A stretch of DNA of 64,000 bases from Rhizobiaceae bacterium (GTDB lineage: Bacteria; Pseudomonadota; Alphaproteobacteria; Rhizobiales; Rhizobiaceae), in assembly GCA_017644105.1 (NCBI GenBank), contig JAEPMD010000003.1, positions 1 to 64,000 on the forward strand. Direction: 5' to 3'. Made by a program: the position numbers and the translations under genes. This document shows, in pieces, positions 35,774-46,682 of the stretch. Numbering within the stretch: the first letter of the stretch is position 1; every line of letters starts with the position of its first letter. The notes under the pieces were generated by a model. The model was given only the letters and a program-made list of their open reading frames with translations. It did not search any database and was not told the origin of the DNA.

Positions 35774-38700
35774 ATGACGAAACGTACTGATATTAAATCC
35801 ATTCTGATTATTGGTGCGGGGCCAATTATTATCGGCCAGGCTTGCGAATTTGACTATTCCGGCACCCAGGCTTGTAAAGCGCTGAAAGAAGAAGGTTACC
35901 GGGTCATTCTGGTGAACTCCAATCCAGCGACGATCATGACTGATCCGGGGCTTGCAGATGCGACCTATATCGAACCAATCACGCCAGAAGTTGTTGCTAA
36001 GATTATCGCAAAAGAGCGCCCTGATGCATTGTTGCCAACAATGGGTGGGCAAACAGCGCTAAACACAGCATTGTCGCTCCGCCGCATGGGCATCCTTGAT
36101 CGCTACAATGTTGAAATGATTGGCGCGCAGCCGGATGCAATTGATAAAGCGGAAGACCGCTCATTGTTCCGCGAAGCCATGGATAAGATTGGCCTGGATA
36201 CGCCGATCTCTGTTTTGGCCAATGCAACAGATATCAAAGACGTTGATCGCGTGAAACATGAAGCTGCTCGCGCCGAACTCCGCGAGAAATTTTCAGGCGA
36301 TGAACTCGATAAAGAATTGGACGCGCTTGAAAACCAATGGAACCTTGGTGAGAGCGATCGCAAGCAACGTTATATCGCCCATGCGATGGGCATTGCGGCC
36401 ACAGCTATCGATAAAGTGGGCTTGCCAGCGATTATCAGACCATCATTCACATTGGGCGGCACAGGCGGTGGTATTGCTTACAACAATGACGAATTCTTCG
36501 AAATCGTACGTTCAGGTCTTGATGCATCTCCAACCACAGAAGTGCTGATTGAAGAATCAATTCTAGGCTGGAAAGAATATGAGATGGAAGTTGTGCGCGA
36601 TAAGGCGGACAATTGCATCATCATTTGTTCGATCGAAAACCTCGATCCAATGGGCGTGCATACTGGTGATTCCATCACAGTTGCCCCTGCCCTCACGCTG
36701 ACTGATAAAGAATACCAAATCATGCGGAATGCATCGATTGCGGTTCTGCGTGAGATCGGTGTGGAAACCGGTGGCTCCAACGTTCAATTTGCGGTTAATC
36801 CGAAAAATGGTCGTCTGATCGTTATTGAAATGAACCCACGTGTTTCCCGTTCATCAGCCTTGGCGTCGAAAGCAACAGGTTTCCCGATTGCGAAGGTCGC
36901 AGCGAAACTTGCTGTTGGCTACACGCTTGATGAGTTGGAAAACGACATTACAGGCGGTGCGACACCGGCATCATTCGAGCCATCAATTGATTATGTGGTT
37001 ACAAAAATCCCACGTTTTGCATTTGAAAAATTCCCAGGTTCTGAACCAACACTGACAACAGCGATGAAATCCGTTGGTGAGGTGATGGCAATTGGCCGGA
37101 CCTTTAACGAATCGCTCCAAAAAGCGTTGCGCGGTCTCGAAACTGGTTTAACCGGTCTCGATGAGATTGAAATTCCAGGTCTTGGCGAAGGTGATGATGA
37201 AGACGCGATCAAAGCTGCCATCAGCACACCAACACCAGATCGTTTGCGCATGGTTGCGCAAGCCATGCGTCTGGGCATGAGCAATGAAGACATCAACAAA
37301 ACCTGTTGGATCGATCCGTGGTTCTTGGAGCAAATGCGCGCCATTGTGGATATGGAAATGCGCGTGCGCCAATATGGCTTGCCAAAAGACGTCGAAAACT
37401 TACGCATGCTCAAATCCATGGGCTTTTCTGATGCACGTCTTGCCTCACTTATCGGTCAGGACGAGATCGATGTAACCAAAGAGCGTCGCGAACTTGGTGT
37501 CGTACCGGCATATAAACGTATTGATACTTGTGCTGCGGAATTTGCGTCACCTACCGCTTATATGTACTCAACTTACGAAACCCCATTTGTGGGTGAGTTG
37601 AACTCAGAGGCCAATGTATCTGACCGCAAAAAAGTGGTCATCCTTGGCGGTGGTCCGAACCGTATCGGTCAGGGAATTGAGTTTGATTATTGCTGCTGTC
37701 ACGCCTGTTTTGCGCTCAATGACGCCGGCTATGAAAGCATCATGATCAACTGTAACCCAGAAACAGTATCAACTGATTATGATACATCCGACAGATTGTA
37801 TTTCGAGCCACTGACTGCAGAAGATGTGATCGAGATCTTACATATCGAACAATCCAAAGGCACGCTTGAAGGCGTTATTGTTCAGTTTGGTGGTCAAACA
37901 CCACTAAAACTTGCCAATGCGCTTGAAGAAGCTGGCATTCCGATCTTGGGTACAGCGCCTGATGCGATTGACTTGGCTGAAGATCGTGACCGCTTCCAAA
38001 AGCTGTTGATCAAGCTTGATCTCACACAGCCGAAAAACGGTATTGCTTATTCTGTTGAACAAGCGCGTTTGGTGGCCGCGGAAATTGATTTCCCGCTTGT
38101 TGTTCGTCCGTCTTACGTATTGGGTGGCCGCGCGATGGAAATCATTCGCGATGAAGCTACATTGTCACGTTATTTGCTTGAAACAGTGCCTGAATTGGTA
38201 CCTGAAGATATCAAAGCCAAATATCCGAACGATAAAACTGGCCAAATCAATACACTGCTGGGCAAAAACCCGCTTCTATTTGATAGCTATCTCACAAATG
38301 CCACAGAGGTTGATGTGGATTGTTTGTGTGATGGTGAAGATGTTTATGTCTCTGGTATCATGGAGCATATCGAAGAAGCCGGTATTCACTCAGGCGATAG
38401 TGCTTGTTCATTACCTGCGCACTCGCTGGACGATGCAATCCTAGATCGTTTGGAAGAGCAAACAAAAGCTTTGGCCAAAGCGCTCAATGTTGGCGGTCTA
38501 ATGAATGTTCAATATGCGATCAAAGACGATGTGATCTATGTGATTGAGGTGAACCCACGTGCATCTCGTACGGTTCCATTTGTGGCTAAAACAATTGGTG
38601 CACCGATTGCCAAGATCGCAGCACGTGTGATGGCGGGTGAAAAACTTGATACGGCGTTTAAAGCCTATGGCGAAAAACCTGATCCAAGACAGCTTGATCA

Positions 38701-39259
38701 CATCGCAGTTAAAGAAGCCGTGTTCCCATTTGCGCGTTTCCCAGGTGTGGACACATTGCTTGGACCAGAAATGCGTTCAACGGGTGAAGTTATGGGCTTG
38801 GATAAAAATTACTCTCTATCATTTGCCAAATCTCAGCTTGGCGCGGGTGTTGATCTTCCAAGAAGCGGCTGTGTGTTCATCTCAGTTAAGGATGATGACA
38901 AGCCGGGCATTTTGGAAACTGCGAAAAAACTCGCAAGCGACGGTTTTGAAATCATGGCCACAACGGGAACGGCGAACTTCCTTGAACATGCTGGTGTAAA
39001 AATCACTCGCGTAAACAAGGTGCAGGAAGGCAGACCTGATATTCGTGACGCCATCCGTAATCGCCAGGTCCAGCTTGTGATCAACACGACATCTGGCGCT
39101 AAAGCGATTTCGCATTCCAAATCACTGCGCTTGGCAACATTGACCAACAAGATCCCGTATTTCACAACGCTTGCCGGTGCAGATGCCGCAGCAGATGCGA
39201 TTCTTGCGTTAAATGCAGGAAACCTTGAAGTTAAGCCGCTTCAGGATTACTTCAAGTAG
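35774..39259 (+). CDS. carB: Carbamoyl-phosphate synthase large subunit CarB
   Basis: Synthesises carbamoyl phosphate from bicarbonate, ATP and ammonia delivered by CarA. 1161 residues from the ATG at 35774 ([12 protein letters not shown]); a TTG nine codons upstream lies within a hairpin tail and is unlikely. Two homologous ATP-grasp halves ([19 protein letters not shown] near 12 and [19 protein letters not shown] near 630), a central oligomerisation segment and a C-terminal MGS-like allosteric domain are present. It is separated from carA by an unrelated gene cluster, unlike the enterobacterial carAB operon. Confidence 0.97.
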   Translation: MTKRTDIKSILIIGAGPIIIGQACEFDYSGTQACKALKEEGYRVILVNSNPATIMTDPGLADATYIEPITPEVVAKIIAKERPDALLPTMGGQTALNTALSLRRMGILDRYNVEMIGAQPDAIDKAEDRSLFREAMDKIGLDTPISVLANATDIKDVDRVKHEAARAELREKFSGDELDKELDALENQWNLGESDRKQRYIAHAMGIAATAIDKVGLPAIIRPSFTLGGTGGGIAYNNDEFFEIVRSGLDASPTTEVLIEESILGWKEYEMEVVRDKADNCIIICSIENLDPMGVHTGDSITVAPALTLTDKEYQIMRNASIAVLREIGVETGGSNVQFAVNPKNGRLIVIEMNPRVSRSSALASKATGFPIAKVAAKLAVGYTLDELENDITGGATPASFEPSIDYVVTKIPRFAFEKFPGSEPTLTTAMKSVGEVMAIGRTFNESLQKALRGLETGLTGLDEIEIPGLGEGDDEDAIKAAISTPTPDRLRMVAQAMRLGMSNEDINKTCWIDPWFLEQMRAIVDMEMRVRQYGLPKDVENLRMLKSMGFSDARLASLIGQDEIDVTKERRELGVVPAYKRIDTCAAEFASPTAYMYSTYETPFVGELNSEANVSDRKKVVILGGGPNRIGQGIEFDYCCCHACFALNDAGYESIMINCNPETVSTDYDTSDRLYFEPLTAEDVIEILHIEQSKGTLEGVIVQFGGQTPLKLANALEEAGIPILGTAPDAIDLAEDRDRFQKLLIKLDLTQPKNGIAYSVEQARLVAAEIDFPLVVRPSYVLGGRAMEIIRDEATLSRYLLETVPELVPEDIKAKYPNDKTGQINTLLGKNPLLFDSYLTNATEVDVDCLCDGEDVYVSGIMEHIEEAGIHSGDSACSLPAHSLDDAILDRLEEQTKALAKALNVGGLMNVQYAIKDDVIYVIEVNPRASRTVPFVAKTIGAPIAKIAARVMAGEKLDTAFKAYGEKPDPRQLDHIAVKEAVFPFARFPGVDTLLGPEMRSTGEVMGLDKNYSLSFAKSQLGAGVDLPRSGCVFISVKDDDKPGILETAKKLASDGFEIMATTGTANFLEHAGVKITRVNKVQEGRPDIRDAIRNRQVQLVINTTSGAKAISHSKSLRLATLTNKIPYFTTLAGADAAADAILALNAGNLEVKPLQDYFK

Positions 39260-39417
39260 AGATGACAAAACACCAAACGGGCGGGGAAAACAAAGCCATA
39301 TTTGCGATCCCCCTTGTTTCAGGTTAAGAATCACTATCTGATATTCCGATCGGCGCATTGTAATTTCAAGTTGCCAAACCAAGTCCCATGTTGGACAGAT
39401 TTATTAAGGATTGAGCC

Positions 39418-39894
39418 ATGGTTGAAAAAGTACCCATGACCCAACAAGGTTTTACTGACCTTCAAGAGGAACTTCGTTTCCGCACGCAGACAGAACGCGG
39501 TCGTATTATTGATGCGATTTCTGAAGCACGTGCACATGGTGATTTGTCTGAGAACGCTGAATATCATGCTGCTAAAGAAGCTCAGAGCATGAATGAAGGT
39601 CGCATCATGGAGCTTGAGGATCTCACTTCACGCGCTGAAGTGATCGATGTCAGCAAGATGTCTGGCGATACGATAAAATTTGGCGCAACTGTGAAAATGG
39701 TTGATGAAGATACCGATGAGGAAAAAACTTATCAGATCGTCGGTGATCAGGAAGCGGATGTATCTAAGGGTAAGATTTCAATTTCGTCCCCAATCGCGCG
39801 TGCGCTCATTAGCAAATCTGTTGGCGATTCCATTGAGTTCAATGCGCCCGGCGGTGCGAAAGGCTACGAGATCCTAGAAATTACCTGGGGTTAG
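39418..39894 (+). CDS. greA: Transcription elongation factor GreA
   Basis: Rescues backtracked RNA polymerase by stimulating transcript cleavage. 158 residues: N-terminal coiled coil with the tip acidic pair ([22 protein letters not shown]) and the C-terminal FKBP-like domain ([31 protein letters not shown]). The carB-greA order is conserved in related genomes. Confidence 0.96.
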   Translation: MVEKVPMTQQGFTDLQEELRFRTQTERGRIIDAISEARAHGDLSENAEYHAAKEAQSMNEGRIMELEDLTSRAEVIDVSKMSGDTIKFGATVKMVDEDTDEEKTYQIVGDQEADVSKGKISISSPIARALISKSVGDSIEFNAPGGAKGYEILEITWG

Positions 39895-39930
39895 ATTAGC
39901 GATTATCGCTATGATGTTTGGTGAGTTTGC

Positions 39931-40992
39931 ATGAAAACCTACATTGACCTTAAAAACGTTCATGTGCTCACGCCAAATTTAAAGAAACGCCTCTCGGGCG
40001 TCACGTCAACCATTGTCAATTTGGTGCCAAAGCAAGGCAAGCTCGGTGTAAAAATCGCTGCGACTGGCCCCGGTTTGCCAGATCATTTACCACATGTGGG
40101 TTTTGGTCAGTTTTGGAAATTGTGGCAATTGCCAGAAGATGGCAAATGTCGTGTCTGGCATGCGCGCCGAAACGTTGAAATGCTGCCAGGCATTATCATG
40201 CGCGATATCTTGCGGATGAAGATTAAAGTCATTTTCACATCCGATGCCCAGCGCCATCACCGCAAATATACAAAATGGCTAATATCAAAAATGGATCATG
40301 TCATTAGCGGTTCTCAAAAAGCGGGTAGTTATTTAGAACGCGAGAGCACCATTATACATCACGGTGTTGATCTGAGCCGCTTCACCCCCTCGCCTGACAA
40401 AGCAAAAGAGCGATCTGAACTCAAACTCGATCCTGGCCAAAAATTGGTGGGTTGCTTTGGTCGTGTTCGTCTCCAGAAAGGCACAGATCTATTTGTCGAA
40501 ATGATGATAAGACTCCTGCCATCACATCCCGATTGGACGGCTGTTATCACGGGACGTGTAACGGCGGAGCATATTGGGTTTGCAGACAAGTTGAAAGCAC
40601 GAGTTAAAGAAGCTGAACTTGAAGACAGGATCATATTTGCTGGCGAAGTGGACGACATTGAAAAATGGTTTCGCGTGTTAGATTTATATATCGCACCTCA
40701 ACGAAATGAAGGCTTTGGCTTAACACCTCTTGAAGCCGCAGCCTGCACGGTGCCAAGCGTTGCGACAGATGTGGGTGCGTTTTCTGAGCTAATCGTCAAT
40801 GACAAAACAGGCATTGTGGTCGGCGTTGAAGATTTAGATGCGCTTTGTCTTCACGCCGATAAATACATGTCTGATGAAACGCTTTTGAAGACTTTAGGTA
40901 AAAACGCACGCGAATATGTGACAGAGAACTTTTCCTTGGAGAAGGAAGCCACTGCAATCAACGCTGTTTATGAAGCGGTGCGCAACGCATGA
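39931..40992 (+). CDS. lpsB: LPS core glycosyltransferase LpsB/LpcC type (GT4)
   Basis: 353 residues of the GT-B, GT4 type, likely a mannosyltransferase for the inner LPS core. The N-terminus matches Rhizobiales LpsB/LpcC (RLSGVTSTIVNL, GPGLPDHLP, VWHARRNVEM, YTKWLISKMDHVISGSQKAG) and the C-terminal donor domain has GRVRLQKGTDLF and the EGFGLTPLEAAA motif. Its last four bases overlap the next glycosyltransferase start (ATGA), so they form an operon. Confidence 0.85.
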   Translation: MKTYIDLKNVHVLTPNLKKRLSGVTSTIVNLVPKQGKLGVKIAATGPGLPDHLPHVGFGQFWKLWQLPEDGKCRVWHARRNVEMLPGIIMRDILRMKIKVIFTSDAQRHHRKYTKWLISKMDHVISGSQKAGSYLERESTIIHHGVDLSRFTPSPDKAKERSELKLDPGQKLVGCFGRVRLQKGTDLFVEMMIRLLPSHPDWTAVITGRVTAEHIGFADKLKARVKEAELEDRIIFAGEVDDIEKWFRVLDLYIAPQRNEGFGLTPLEAAACTVPSVATDVGAFSELIVNDKTGIVVGVEDLDALCLHADKYMSDETLLKTLGKNAREYVTENFSLEKEATAINAVYEAVRNA

Positions 40993-41939
40993 AGAAAACG
41001 TTCCTGCTCATTGCCAAAGACAATTCCTACGGCCTCGTGCGAGAAGCGAATGTGATTGCTGAGCAGCTTGAAGCGCATGGTTTTGATGTAACAAGAGCCA
41101 CACCAAGAAGCAGAAGTTTGATCTCACGACTTACGCGCAAAAAACATGCAGACGTGATCATATTTTTTGAACGCATTTTCCCAGCTTGGTATTCGGCGGC
41201 TGATGAATTTTATCTCGTTCCGAACCAAGAACGATATCCAAAGCGTCAGCTTAATCGGCTGAAAAAACTCAATGCAGTTTTAACAAAAACCCGACATGCG
41301 GAAGAGGTTTTCCAAGCATGTGGCAGCGCGACCATCGACATTGGTTTTTCGTCAGAAGATCGACAGAATTCGAGCTATAAAAAAGACAAAACCAAATTTT
41401 TTCATCTCGCCGGTGGCAGCACGTTAAAAGGCACGGAAGTCATTCTCGATTTGTGGGAAAAACATCCTGAATGGCCAACGCTGACTTTGGTTCAAAAACA
41501 AGTCAATGCACCTGAAAAAGTGCCGGTGAATGTTAAATTGCATTCTGGCTATTTATCCAACGAAGATCTGCTCAAACAACAAAATGAGTGTGGCATCCAT
41601 TTATGCCCATCGCGCTCTGAAGGCTGGGGGCATTATATTGTTGAAGCCTTGTCGACAGGCGCTTTGGTGTTGACCACCGATGCCGAACCGATGAATGAGC
41701 ATATCAAACAAGAATATGGTGTTTTGGTGCCTTATAATCGCCAGAGCCCGCGCCATATTGGAACGAACTTCTATATCGATCCCTCAAAGCTGGAAGCTGC
41801 AATCAACGACCTGATTGAAATAAATGAGACTGAGTTTTCAAAAAAGTCGGAAAAAGCTCGCGAAGCTTACGAGTCCATTCATCAAAACTATGTCACGCGG
41901 TTTGAACAATTTCTCAAATCCAATGGTCAGCGCGGTTAA
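40989..41939 (+). CDS. Glycosyltransferase family 1/GT4-like protein, probably LPS core
   Basis: 316 residues. The C-terminal half has the GT-B donor-site pattern (CGIHLCPSRSEGWGHYIVEALSTGALVLTTDAEPMNEH), while the N-terminal half is divergent. It overlaps the LpsB-like gene by four bases, so the same pathway is probable; the sugar it transfers is unknown. Confidence 0.75.
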   Translation: MKKTFLLIAKDNSYGLVREANVIAEQLEAHGFDVTRATPRSRSLISRLTRKKHADVIIFFERIFPAWYSAADEFYLVPNQERYPKRQLNRLKKLNAVLTKTRHAEEVFQACGSATIDIGFSSEDRQNSSYKKDKTKFFHLAGGSTLKGTEVILDLWEKHPEWPTLTLVQKQVNAPEKVPVNVKLHSGYLSNEDLLKQQNECGIHLCPSRSEGWGHYIVEALSTGALVLTTDAEPMNEHIKQEYGVLVPYNRQSPRHIGTNFYIDPSKLEAAINDLIEINETEFSKKSEKAREAYESIHQNYVTRFEQFLKSNGQRG

Positions 41940-41992
41940 GTGCACCTAAAACGCCTCTCGAAGGCTGATTTTTCCAATTGAACTTACCGTTC

Positions 41993-42027
41993 ACAGTAAT
42001 TTGACAGTGAGAACTGTGAGTAACTGT
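41993..42027. promoter_or_regulatory. Symmetric ACAGT/ACTGT repeats upstream of the trxB promoter
   Basis: ACAGT at 41993 and 42004, then ACTGT at 42013 and 42023: two half sites in each orientation, 10-11 bases apart, symmetric about one centre. The block ends 11 bases upstream of the predicted trxB -35 element, the usual place for an activator such as a LysR-type or OxyR-type protein. Confidence 0.5.
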
Positions 42028-42037
42028 CCAATAGGGC

Positions 42038-42066
42038 TTGAAACACCCTATCCAGCCTCCCTAAAT
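42038..42066 (+). promoter_or_regulatory. Predicted trxB promoter
   Basis: TTGAAA (42038-42043), 17-base spacer, CTAAAT (42061-42066), in the rhizobial CTTGAC/CTATAT style; about 60 bases before the trxB ATG. Confidence 0.5.
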
Positions 42067-42127
42067 CTGCGATAAATATCCCACAACAGTTCTGCTGCGA
42101 AGAAACGCGCAAATTAAAGGAAATTTT

Positions 42128-43072
42128 ATGTCCGATCGTCATGTTCCCGTTTTAATCATTGGTTCTGGCCCTGCCGGCTATACAGCTGCAATTTATGCTG
42201 CCCGCGCCATGCTCAAACCAGTGATGATTTCCGGTCTCGAACAAGGTGGTCAATTAATGATCACAACAGAAGTTGAAAACTATCCAGGTTACGCTGAAGC
42301 TGTTCAAGGCCCATGGATGATGGATCAAATGCTACAACAGGCGCAAAATGTCGGTGCTGAAATTATCACGGATGTTGTTACCGATGTTGACGTCTCCAAA
42401 CGTCCATTCACGGCAAAGACAGATTCAGGCGTCACCTTCACTGCGGATGCATTGATCATTGCAACTGGTGCACAGGCGAAATGGCTTGGCATTGAAACCG
42501 AACAAACCTTCATGGGTGGCGGTGTATCTGCATGTGCCACATGTGATGGATTTTTCTACCGCAATAAAAATGTTGCCGTGGTTGGCGGCGGAAACACAGC
42601 GGTTGAAGAAGCGCTTTATCTGTCAAATCTGGCTGCCAAAGTAACGCTTATCCACCGCAGAGATGAGTTGCGTTCTGAGAAAATTCTTCAAGAGCGCCTT
42701 TTCGCCAAAGAAAATGTCGAAATCATCTGGGATAGTGAAGTCAAAGAAATCACGGGCAATGTTGCAAAAGCGCCTCTTCCGCCAACTGTGACAGGTGCGA
42801 TTTTGCACAATCGCAAAACTGGTGAAGATTCGACGATCGATATCGACGGAATTTTCATCGCAATTGGCCATGCGCCTGCTGTAAGCTTGTTTGAAGGAAA
42901 ACTTAAGCAAAAGCCAAACAAGTATCTTTGGACTGCGCCTGATTCAACTGCTACCGATGTTGAAGGTGTGTTCGCTGCGGGCGATGTGACCGATGATATC
43001 TATCGCCAAGCAGTGACCGCAGCTGGCATGGGCTGTATGGCAGCCCTTGAGGCCGAGCGCTTCCTTTCCTAA
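42128..43072 (+). CDS. trxB: Thioredoxin reductase TrxB
   Basis: FAD/NADPH enzyme that reduces thioredoxin. 314 residues: FAD-binding GSGPAGYTAAIYAARA (about 12-27), the redox CATC motif in VSACATCDGFF, the NADPH-binding GGGNTAVEEALYL and the C-terminal GVFAAGDVTDD. lsrB follows on the same strand after a 12-bp inverted repeat, the arrangement found in Sinorhizobium, Agrobacterium and Brucella. Confidence 0.96.
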   Translation: MSDRHVPVLIIGSGPAGYTAAIYAARAMLKPVMISGLEQGGQLMITTEVENYPGYAEAVQGPWMMDQMLQQAQNVGAEIITDVVTDVDVSKRPFTAKTDSGVTFTADALIIATGAQAKWLGIETEQTFMGGGVSACATCDGFFYRNKNVAVVGGGNTAVEEALYLSNLAAKVTLIHRRDELRSEKILQERLFAKENVEIIWDSEVKEITGNVAKAPLPPTVTGAILHNRKTGEDSTIDIDGIFIAIGHAPAVSLFEGKLKQKPNKYLWTAPDSTATDVEGVFAAGDVTDDIYRQAVTAAGMGCMAALEAERFLS

Positions 43073-43101
43073 TCATCCACACCCCAAAATGCGCAATTTG
43101 A

Positions 43102-43132
43102 CAATCTACAAGACCTGTAATCTTGTAGATTG
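43102..43132 (+). repeat. 12-bp perfect inverted repeat between trxB and lsrB
   Basis: CAATCTACAAGA (43102-43113) and TCTTGTAGATTG (43121-43132) with a seven-base loop. A modest T-rich stretch follows, so it may be a weak terminator for trxB; it could equally be an operator in front of lsrB. Confidence 0.65.
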
Positions 43133-43207
43133 CACATTGTTTTCATTTCCTATTAGATGAACAAAAAAGAATCTATTGTTTTGTTAGTGGATGGGGAGAT
43201 CAACTAA

Positions 43208-44104
43208 ATGCCGCTCGATTGGGACAAATTACGCATATTCCATGCTGCGGCAGAAGCTGGTTCATTTACCCATGCAGCAGATAAGCTGCATTTATCTCAA
43301 TCAGCAATCAGCCGCCAAGTGAGCGCGCTTGAGCATGAGGTAAGTTCAAAACTCTTTCACCGCCACGCGCGCGGATTAATCCTCACAGAACAAGGCGAGC
43401 TTTTGTTCAGAACCGCTGATGATGTGCTCCACCGTTTAGAGACAGCGCGCATGCAACTCATCGAAACCAATGAGCGCCCGAGTGGCAGTTTGCGTGTTAC
43501 GACGACAGTTGGACTAGGACAAGGCTGGCTTACCGGCCATATTCATGAGTTTCTGTCGCTTTATGATGATATTCGCCTGCAATTACTGCTTGATAATGAT
43601 GAAATCGATGTAGGCATGCGTACAGCAGACTGCGCCATACGATTGCGAAGACCCCATGAATCCGATCTCATTCAGCGTAAATTATTCACGGTGCATTTCC
43701 ACGTTTATGCCTCTCCGGCCTATATCAATAAATTTGGTGAGTTAAAATCACTTGATGATCTGGACAATCACCGGATCATCACCTTTGGTGAACCTGCGCC
43801 GAGCTATTTGTTGGAAATGAACTGGCTGCAATCACTTGGGCGCTCTGCAGATAATCCAAGAACTCCGCACTTACAGATCAACAGTTTGCCAGCTGTAAGG
43901 CGTGCTTGCATGCGCGGTATCGGCATTTCACTGCTGCCTGATTATATGGTTTCCAAAGAAGATGGCCTGGTTCAGCTGCAAATCAACGCGGATATTCCAT
44001 CATTTGATACTTATTTCTGCTATCCCGAAGAAATGAAAAATGTTGCCAAATTGCAGGTCTTTCGAGACTTCCTGGTTGCAAAAGCACGACGTTGGGAATT
44101 TTAA
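43208..44104 (+). CDS. lsrB: LysR-type regulator LsrB/VtlR
   Basis: 298 residues with an N-terminal winged helix (MPLDWDKLRIFHAAAEAGSF, then HLSQSAISRQVSALE) almost identical to LsrB of Rhizobiales, and a LysR effector domain (about 92-298). Cysteines lie at 142, 234 and 271. LsrB/VtlR controls LPS and redox genes in Sinorhizobium and activates the AbcR sRNAs in Brucella and Agrobacterium; an AbcR-like RNA gene lies directly downstream here. Confidence 0.92.
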   Translation: MPLDWDKLRIFHAAAEAGSFTHAADKLHLSQSAISRQVSALEHEVSSKLFHRHARGLILTEQGELLFRTADDVLHRLETARMQLIETNERPSGSLRVTTTVGLGQGWLTGHIHEFLSLYDDIRLQLLLDNDEIDVGMRTADCAIRLRRPHESDLIQRKLFTVHFHVYASPAYINKFGELKSLDDLDNHRIITFGEPAPSYLLEMNWLQSLGRSADNPRTPHLQINSLPAVRRACMRGIGISLLPDYMVSKEDGLVQLQINADIPSFDTYFCYPEEMKNVAKLQVFRDFLVAKARRWEF

Positions 44105-44219
44105 GCACTGATAAAATTTGGGCAGTTTCACTCTAACCCGCTGTTTTTATAGTCATTTGAATGAAATCGTGGCGAATCAGCCATGCACTCAGCGCATATC
44201 AGGAATGCGGGATAATTTA

Positions 44220-44248
44220 TTGTCAAATGATTAATAAAGTATCATATT
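44220..44248 (+). promoter_or_regulatory. Promoter of the AbcR-like sRNA
   Basis: TTGTCA (44220-44225), 17-base spacer, CATATT (44243-44248), predicting a start near 44255. ATGAT (44227-44231) and ATCAT (44241-44245) form an inverted repeat inside the spacer. Confidence 0.6.
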
Positions 44249-44254
44249 GTGCCT

Positions 44255-44360
44255 AGCAAATGCACAATTGGTGGTCACCTCCCAGTCCACCGCATGAGCT
44301 GTTCCCTCCGAAGGTAACTCCTTCTTACTTGGCCGTGGTTCGATCTACGGCCTTTTTTTT
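44255..44360 (+). ncRNA. abcR: AbcR-like (alpha-r15 family) small regulatory RNA
   Basis: About 105 nt. Stem 1 pairs GGTGG (44270-44274) with CCACC (44287-44291) around a loop containing ACCTCCCA, i.e. the CUCCCA anti-ribosome-site motif of AbcR RNAs. Stem 2 (44301-44318) pairs GTT-CC with GG-AAC around TCCGAA. The 3' end is a perfect terminator, GGCCGT (44331-44336) with ACGGCC (44347-44352), then eight T. In Sinorhizobium and Agrobacterium abcR1/abcR2 lie beside lsrB; here one copy is seen. AbcR RNAs block translation of ABC-transporter mRNAs with Hfq. The 5' end is estimated. Confidence 0.82.
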
Positions 44361-44390
44361 GTCTTCCGTTTAGGCACATTAGATTTTGCC

Positions 44391-44421
44391 AAAAAAAAAG
44401 GCACATCCGAAAATGCGCCTT
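44391..44421 (-). terminator. Intrinsic terminator of the aspartate aminotransferase gene
   Basis: On the minus strand AAGGCGCAT pairs with ATGTGCCTT (one G-T pair) around TTTCGG, and is followed by nine T. Confidence 0.9.
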
Positions 44422-44446
44422 CTTTCAAATTTTAGTATACTTTGTG

Positions 44447-45664
<1,218 letters not shown>

Positions 45665-45860
45665 TTATTACGGAAGTGGTATGTCGCAAGGCCGTTATCG
45701 TTGCAAGTTGAAAATCGAAAAATAAGACTAATTTTTGTTTACTTGTTCTAAAGCTGAGCTTATGCGCCCCAAAATGGTCACAAAATCTTTCATCTCGCGC
45801 CGTAATTTTATCTAAATGAGGTCGATTTTCTAAATCATAACCCCGTCATCAACGGAGTAA

Positions 45861-46040
45861 ATGAAAATGGACCAATTTATACGCAACCCTCGTCCCGGCA
45901 AAGAAAACCGCCAACTAAAAATGACTATCATGGTGTTTGCTGGTTTTTTATTAGGTATCACGGCGCTTGCCGGTATCGGACAAGCCGAACATCAGCAACC
46001 TTATAAATCAGATCAAGTTCAATTCACACAACGCTCTTGA
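45861..46040 (+). CDS. Small membrane protein, 59 residues
   Basis: ATG at 45861 follows GGAG at five bases. The product has a basic N-terminal part (RNPRPGKENRQLK, about 8-20), one membrane helix (about 21-40, MTIMVFAGFLLGITALAGIG) and a polar Gln-rich tail. Its stop region overlaps the stop of the convergent PH-domain gene by a few bases. I do not recognise the family. Confidence 0.6.
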   Translation: MKMDQFIRNPRPGKENRQLKMTIMVFAGFLLGITALAGIGQAEHQQPYKSDQVQFTQRS

Positions 46041-46492
46041 ACAGCTTCAAGTGCTTTTTTCGGATACCTTAATCCGGAAATCGTAATCGGTTTGCCAGCC
46101 CTTAGAAATATGTGCATCGATGCAACACCGGTAAACTGACCAAACCATCCATATTCCAATTCAACACTTTTAATATATTGATAGTCGATATCCATCGGGT
46201 CTCTTGCTGGAAACCCCTTGTGAACAATCATGCTATTGGCAAATAATCTGATGCCCAAGGTTGCAAATTTCAAAGTATTATAGGCGATCAATAGCGGCAC
46301 ACCCAAGACCAGCACAAACATGCAAAGTCGCGCCAGCGCCGATTGCGACTGACCATTGAGATAAAGCCATCCCCAGGCCCCGCCATAACCAATTGTAATG
46401 ATTAAGGCTGGTAATAGCAAGGTCATCAAACTCGAACGAAAATGCAAATCAGATTGCGTTTCATGTTCAGCAACTTCTATCGTCTTTTCCAA
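46019..46492 (-). CDS. Membrane protein with bacterial PH-like domain
   Basis: 157 residues: two membrane helices (about 22-45 and 55-75) and then a bacterial PH-2 type domain with the pattern TLGIRLFANSMIVHKGFPARDPMDIDYQYIKSVEL and IFLRAGKPITISGLRYPKKALEAV. Function unknown. Overlaps the 3' end of the small membrane protein gene on the other strand. Confidence 0.7.
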   Translation of the reverse strand: MEKTIEVAEHETQSDLHFRSSLMTLLLPALIITIGYGGAWGWLYLNGQSQSALARLCMFVLVLGVPLLIAYNTLKFATLGIRLFANSMIVHKGFPARDPMDIDYQYIKSVELEYGWFGQFTGVASMHIFLRAGKPITISGLRYPKKALEAVQERCVN

Positions 46493-46682
46493 TTCAATGT
46501 TCCAATGTTAAAACTTCAAAAAGGGCATATACGAGGTAAGACTACGCGCAGATCGGTTATAACTCAACTCCTTGGGATATCTTGATCCACTAAATTCAGC
46601 TTGCTTATTTATCTAAAATAAGACATCAAATCTGCTTCTAGTTCCTAGAAATAATCAGCCAACGACTTGAGAATGCCATTTT

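Noticed and set aside
39897-39911. TAGCGAT/ATCGCTA hairpin after greA as a terminator
   Set aside because: Loop of one base and no T-run.
41941-42060. Second TTGACA-like promoter at 42001 for trxB
   Set aside because: No -10 at 16-18 bases; the TTGAAA/CTAAAT pair downstream fits better.
44331-44352. GGTTCGATC resembling a tRNA T-loop
   Set aside because: It is the loop of the sRNA terminator; no acceptor or anticodon stem around it. No tRNA was found in any gap.
46604-46622. 7-bp inverted repeat CTTATTT/AAATAAG upstream of the EamA gene
   Set aside because: AT-rich and short; expected by chance in this composition.
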